A program made the translations under genes and the position numbers. DNA of 64,000 nucleotides from Lachnospiraceae bacterium (GTDB lineage: Bacteria; Bacillota; Clostridia; Lachnospirales; Lachnospiraceae): assembly GCA_017399445.1 (NCBI GenBank), contig JAFQCM010000127.1:42312-106311 (forward strand). Reading direction: 5' to 3'. A model generated the notes under the pieces. The model was not told where the DNA came from. It ran no database searches and worked only from the letters and a program-made list of their open reading frames with translations. How positions within the stretch are numbered: position 1 is the stretch's first letter; the number at the start of each line of letters is the position of its first letter. Shown piece after piece: positions 62,590-64,000 of this stretch.

Positions 62590-63885
62590 ATGTTAAAAAG
62601 AAAGAAACATGGGTGCATGGAAATTGTAATTATCATACTTTGCATCATATTTTTTATAGAAGTAGTGCAGGTAGCTTTTGAAAATAGGGACGATTTTCAG
62701 GCAGAAGACTTGAAAAGGTATATGGAAAACAAGGTGACAGCGGAAATGGTGGAAACGTTGTCACCTAATCTTATGTTTTCTTTTCAAGATGGGGAAGTGG
62801 AAGAATATACCGGATTGGAACAGGCAGTATTAAAACAATATCCATTACTTGCCTTTGTTTCGGAAACAGAAGAATATGAAACAGCAATTGAAAATGAAGA
62901 AGCCTATGATTTAATTATAAAAGGGGAAGCTAATGATGAAAATTTCGTGGATGAAAATGGTAATGTGGTGATTGTGCAACAAATGGAGGAAGAGGAAAAG
63001 GTTACCAAGAAAGAGGACGAGGCTAAAAAGAAGAAGGATAAGAAAAAAGAAGAGAAAAAAGAGGAAAAAACACAACAGGCAAAGGTGGAAAAAGTTCAGG
63101 AAATTAATATGGAACTTTTAAAAAATGACGACTATGTGAAAAATACATATTATACTATTGATAGTACCACTTATGTGGAAGCAGGGGAGTTAAGTGCCCA
63201 AAGACTATTGGGAAAAGATATGAAAATCAAGGGGAATAATCAAAGTCCTCAGATACTTATTTATCATACCCATTCCCAGGAAGCCTTTGCAGATTCTGTT
63301 CCAGGAGATGTGAATACTACTATTGTAGGTGTAGGAGCTTATTTAACAGAAATATTGACAAATCAGTATCATTACAATGTAATACATAATACCAAAACTT
63401 ATGACTTGATAGACGGAAAATTAGATAGAAATGAAGCCTATTCTTTGGCAGAACCGGACATAAAAGCAATTTTAGAAGCAAATCCTTCCATTGAGGTGGT
63501 AATTGATTTGCATAGGGATGCTATGGATGAAAATACCAGATTGGTGACAGAAATCAATGGAAAACCTACCGCACGTTTTATGTTTTTTAATGGAATGAGC
63601 AGAACTACAAAGCTTGGGAATATTGGATATCTGGAAAATCCATATAGAGAAGATAATATGGCATTTGCTTTTCAGATGCAGTTGAAGGCAGAAGAATATT
63701 ACCCGGGGCTTACCAGGAAAATTTATTTAAAGGGGTATCGATATAATCTTCATTTAATGCCAAAAACTTTGCTGGTTGAATGTGGTGCCCAGAATAATAC
63801 TGTTCAGGAGGAAAAAAATGCCATGGAACCATTGGCACATATGTTGGATATGGTGCTGCAGCACGACAAACGCATGAGTAAATAA
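62590..63885 (+). CDS. spoIIP: Stage II sporulation protein P
   Basis: A 431-residue membrane-anchored peptidoglycan hydrolase of the engulfment machine (SpoIID-SpoIIM-SpoIIP). TM helix IVIIILCIIFFIEVVQVAF, a Lys/Glu-rich coiled linker (about 120-165) and a catalytic SpoIIP domain (LIYHTHSQEAFAD, VVIDLHRDAMDENTRL, LVECGAQNNT) with likely zinc-binding His and Glu residues. Amidase and endopeptidase activities are known for this family. In B. subtilis it precedes lepA; here another ORF starts after it. Confidence 0.95.
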   Translation: MLKRKKHGCMEIVIIILCIIFFIEVVQVAFENRDDFQAEDLKRYMENKVTAEMVETLSPNLMFSFQDGEVEEYTGLEQAVLKQYPLLAFVSETEEYETAIENEEAYDLIIKGEANDENFVDENGNVVIVQQMEEEEKVTKKEDEAKKKKDKKKEEKKEEKTQQAKVEKVQEINMELLKNDDYVKNTYYTIDSTTYVEAGELSAQRLLGKDMKIKGNNQSPQILIYHTHSQEAFADSVPGDVNTTIVGVGAYLTEILTNQYHYNVIHNTKTYDLIDGKLDRNEAYSLAEPDIKAILEANPSIEVVIDLHRDAMDENTRLVTEINGKPTARFMFFNGMSRTTKLGNIGYLENPYREDNMAFAFQMQLKAEEYYPGLTRKIYLKGYRYNLHLMPKTLLVECGAQNNTVQEEKNAMEPLAHMLDMVLQHDKRMSK

Positions 63886-63944
63886 ATTGTGAACAAAATT
63901 CATTTTATCTGTTACAATGGAAGAAAAAACAGGTGGATGAGAAC

Positions 63945-64000
63945 ATGGAACAATTATTACAATGGATGGAAGTAATCGAAGATATTAGACAGCAATCAAA
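63945..64000 (+). CDS. Partial ORF, possible ISAs1-type transposase start
   Basis: Only 18 codons before the window ends. ATG with AGGTGG eight bases before. LLQWMEVIEDIRQQSK resembles the N-terminal part of DDE transposases of the ISAs1 family (a pattern of I-D-R with following basic residues). It is not LepA, the expected neighbour. Identification is weak because so little is visible. Confidence 0.35.
   Translation, partial: MEQLLQWMEVIEDIRQQS

Noticed and set aside
1..64000. tRNA, rRNA genes and prophage
   Set aside because: No cloverleaf or rRNA sequence was recognised, and no integrase, capsid or terminase genes are present.

Overview
The window is AT-rich DNA with dense gene packing, strong AGGAGG-type ribosome binding sites and many endospore genes (spoVAA, spoVAB, spoVAC, spoVAD, spoVAE, gpr, spoIIP, a spoVB-like flippase, a GerM-type lipoprotein). 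Together with the ComEA/ComEC pair, the DUF2975/YozG-type pair and the VirR/AgrA-type LytTR system, this points to a low-GC, spore-forming or formerly spore-forming Firmicute, most likely a gut Lachnospiraceae (Clostridia). That placement is an inference from gene content and style; no rRNA is present to settle it.

Layout. 1-4.3 kb: housekeeping and small genes (DUF2975 and XRE pair, M18 aminopeptidase, DegV, DHH phosphoesterase). 4.5-11.2 kb: arginine biosynthesis, with argG on the minus strand divergent from argC-GNAT-argJ-argB-argD. Both promoters share a TTGCAT -35 box and are overlapped by ArgR-box-like palindromes. Between them lies a GC-rich, strongly structured non-coding element. 11.2-21.4 kb: an orphan solute-binding protein, then comEA, a two-component system, a GerM lipoprotein, comEC, holA, a TPR protein and a GT2 glycosyltransferase. 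21.5-25.6 kb: PAP2, GDPD, VanY-like carboxypeptidase and glyA, followed by a second copy of the structured RNA element on the minus strand. 25.9-33.4 kb: an AraC regulator divergent from gmd-fcl-manC (GDP-fucose supply), then a large secreted CotH protein with starch-binding-like repeats. 33.8-40.4 kb: manganese pyrophosphatase, flavin reductase and a 1648-residue hybrid histidine kinase with a TPR-rich sensor half.

40.5-50.6 kb: the spoVA genes, normally one operon, are split into spoVAA-AB-AC, spoVAD and spoVAE. The gaps hold a LytTR regulator with GHKL kinase and a hidden 37-residue peptide gene, then an AraC regulator, a GH31 glucosidase and a MATE transporter. 50.6-57.9 kb: a DUF975 membrane protein between two copies of a dispersed repeat, a GntR/ABC operon, a secreted cysteine-peptidase-like protein and a SpoVB-like flippase. 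57.9-64 kb: cysteine desulfurase, nrdR, an rRNA methyltransferase, rpsT (minus), gpr and spoIIP. The start of what may be an ISAs1-type transposase is at the edge.

The best candidates for something undescribed are (1) the two structured RNA elements, which share a core but have unrelated, independently complementary outer stems, and (2) the small-peptide/LytTR/GHKL module inside the split spoVA locus, with a pair of similarly spaced ACGT direct repeats on either side of the kinase gene. In B. subtilis holA, rpsT, gpr, spoIIP and lepA are neighbours; here holA and rpsT are about 41 kb apart, so this chromosome has been rearranged or has gained DNA between them.
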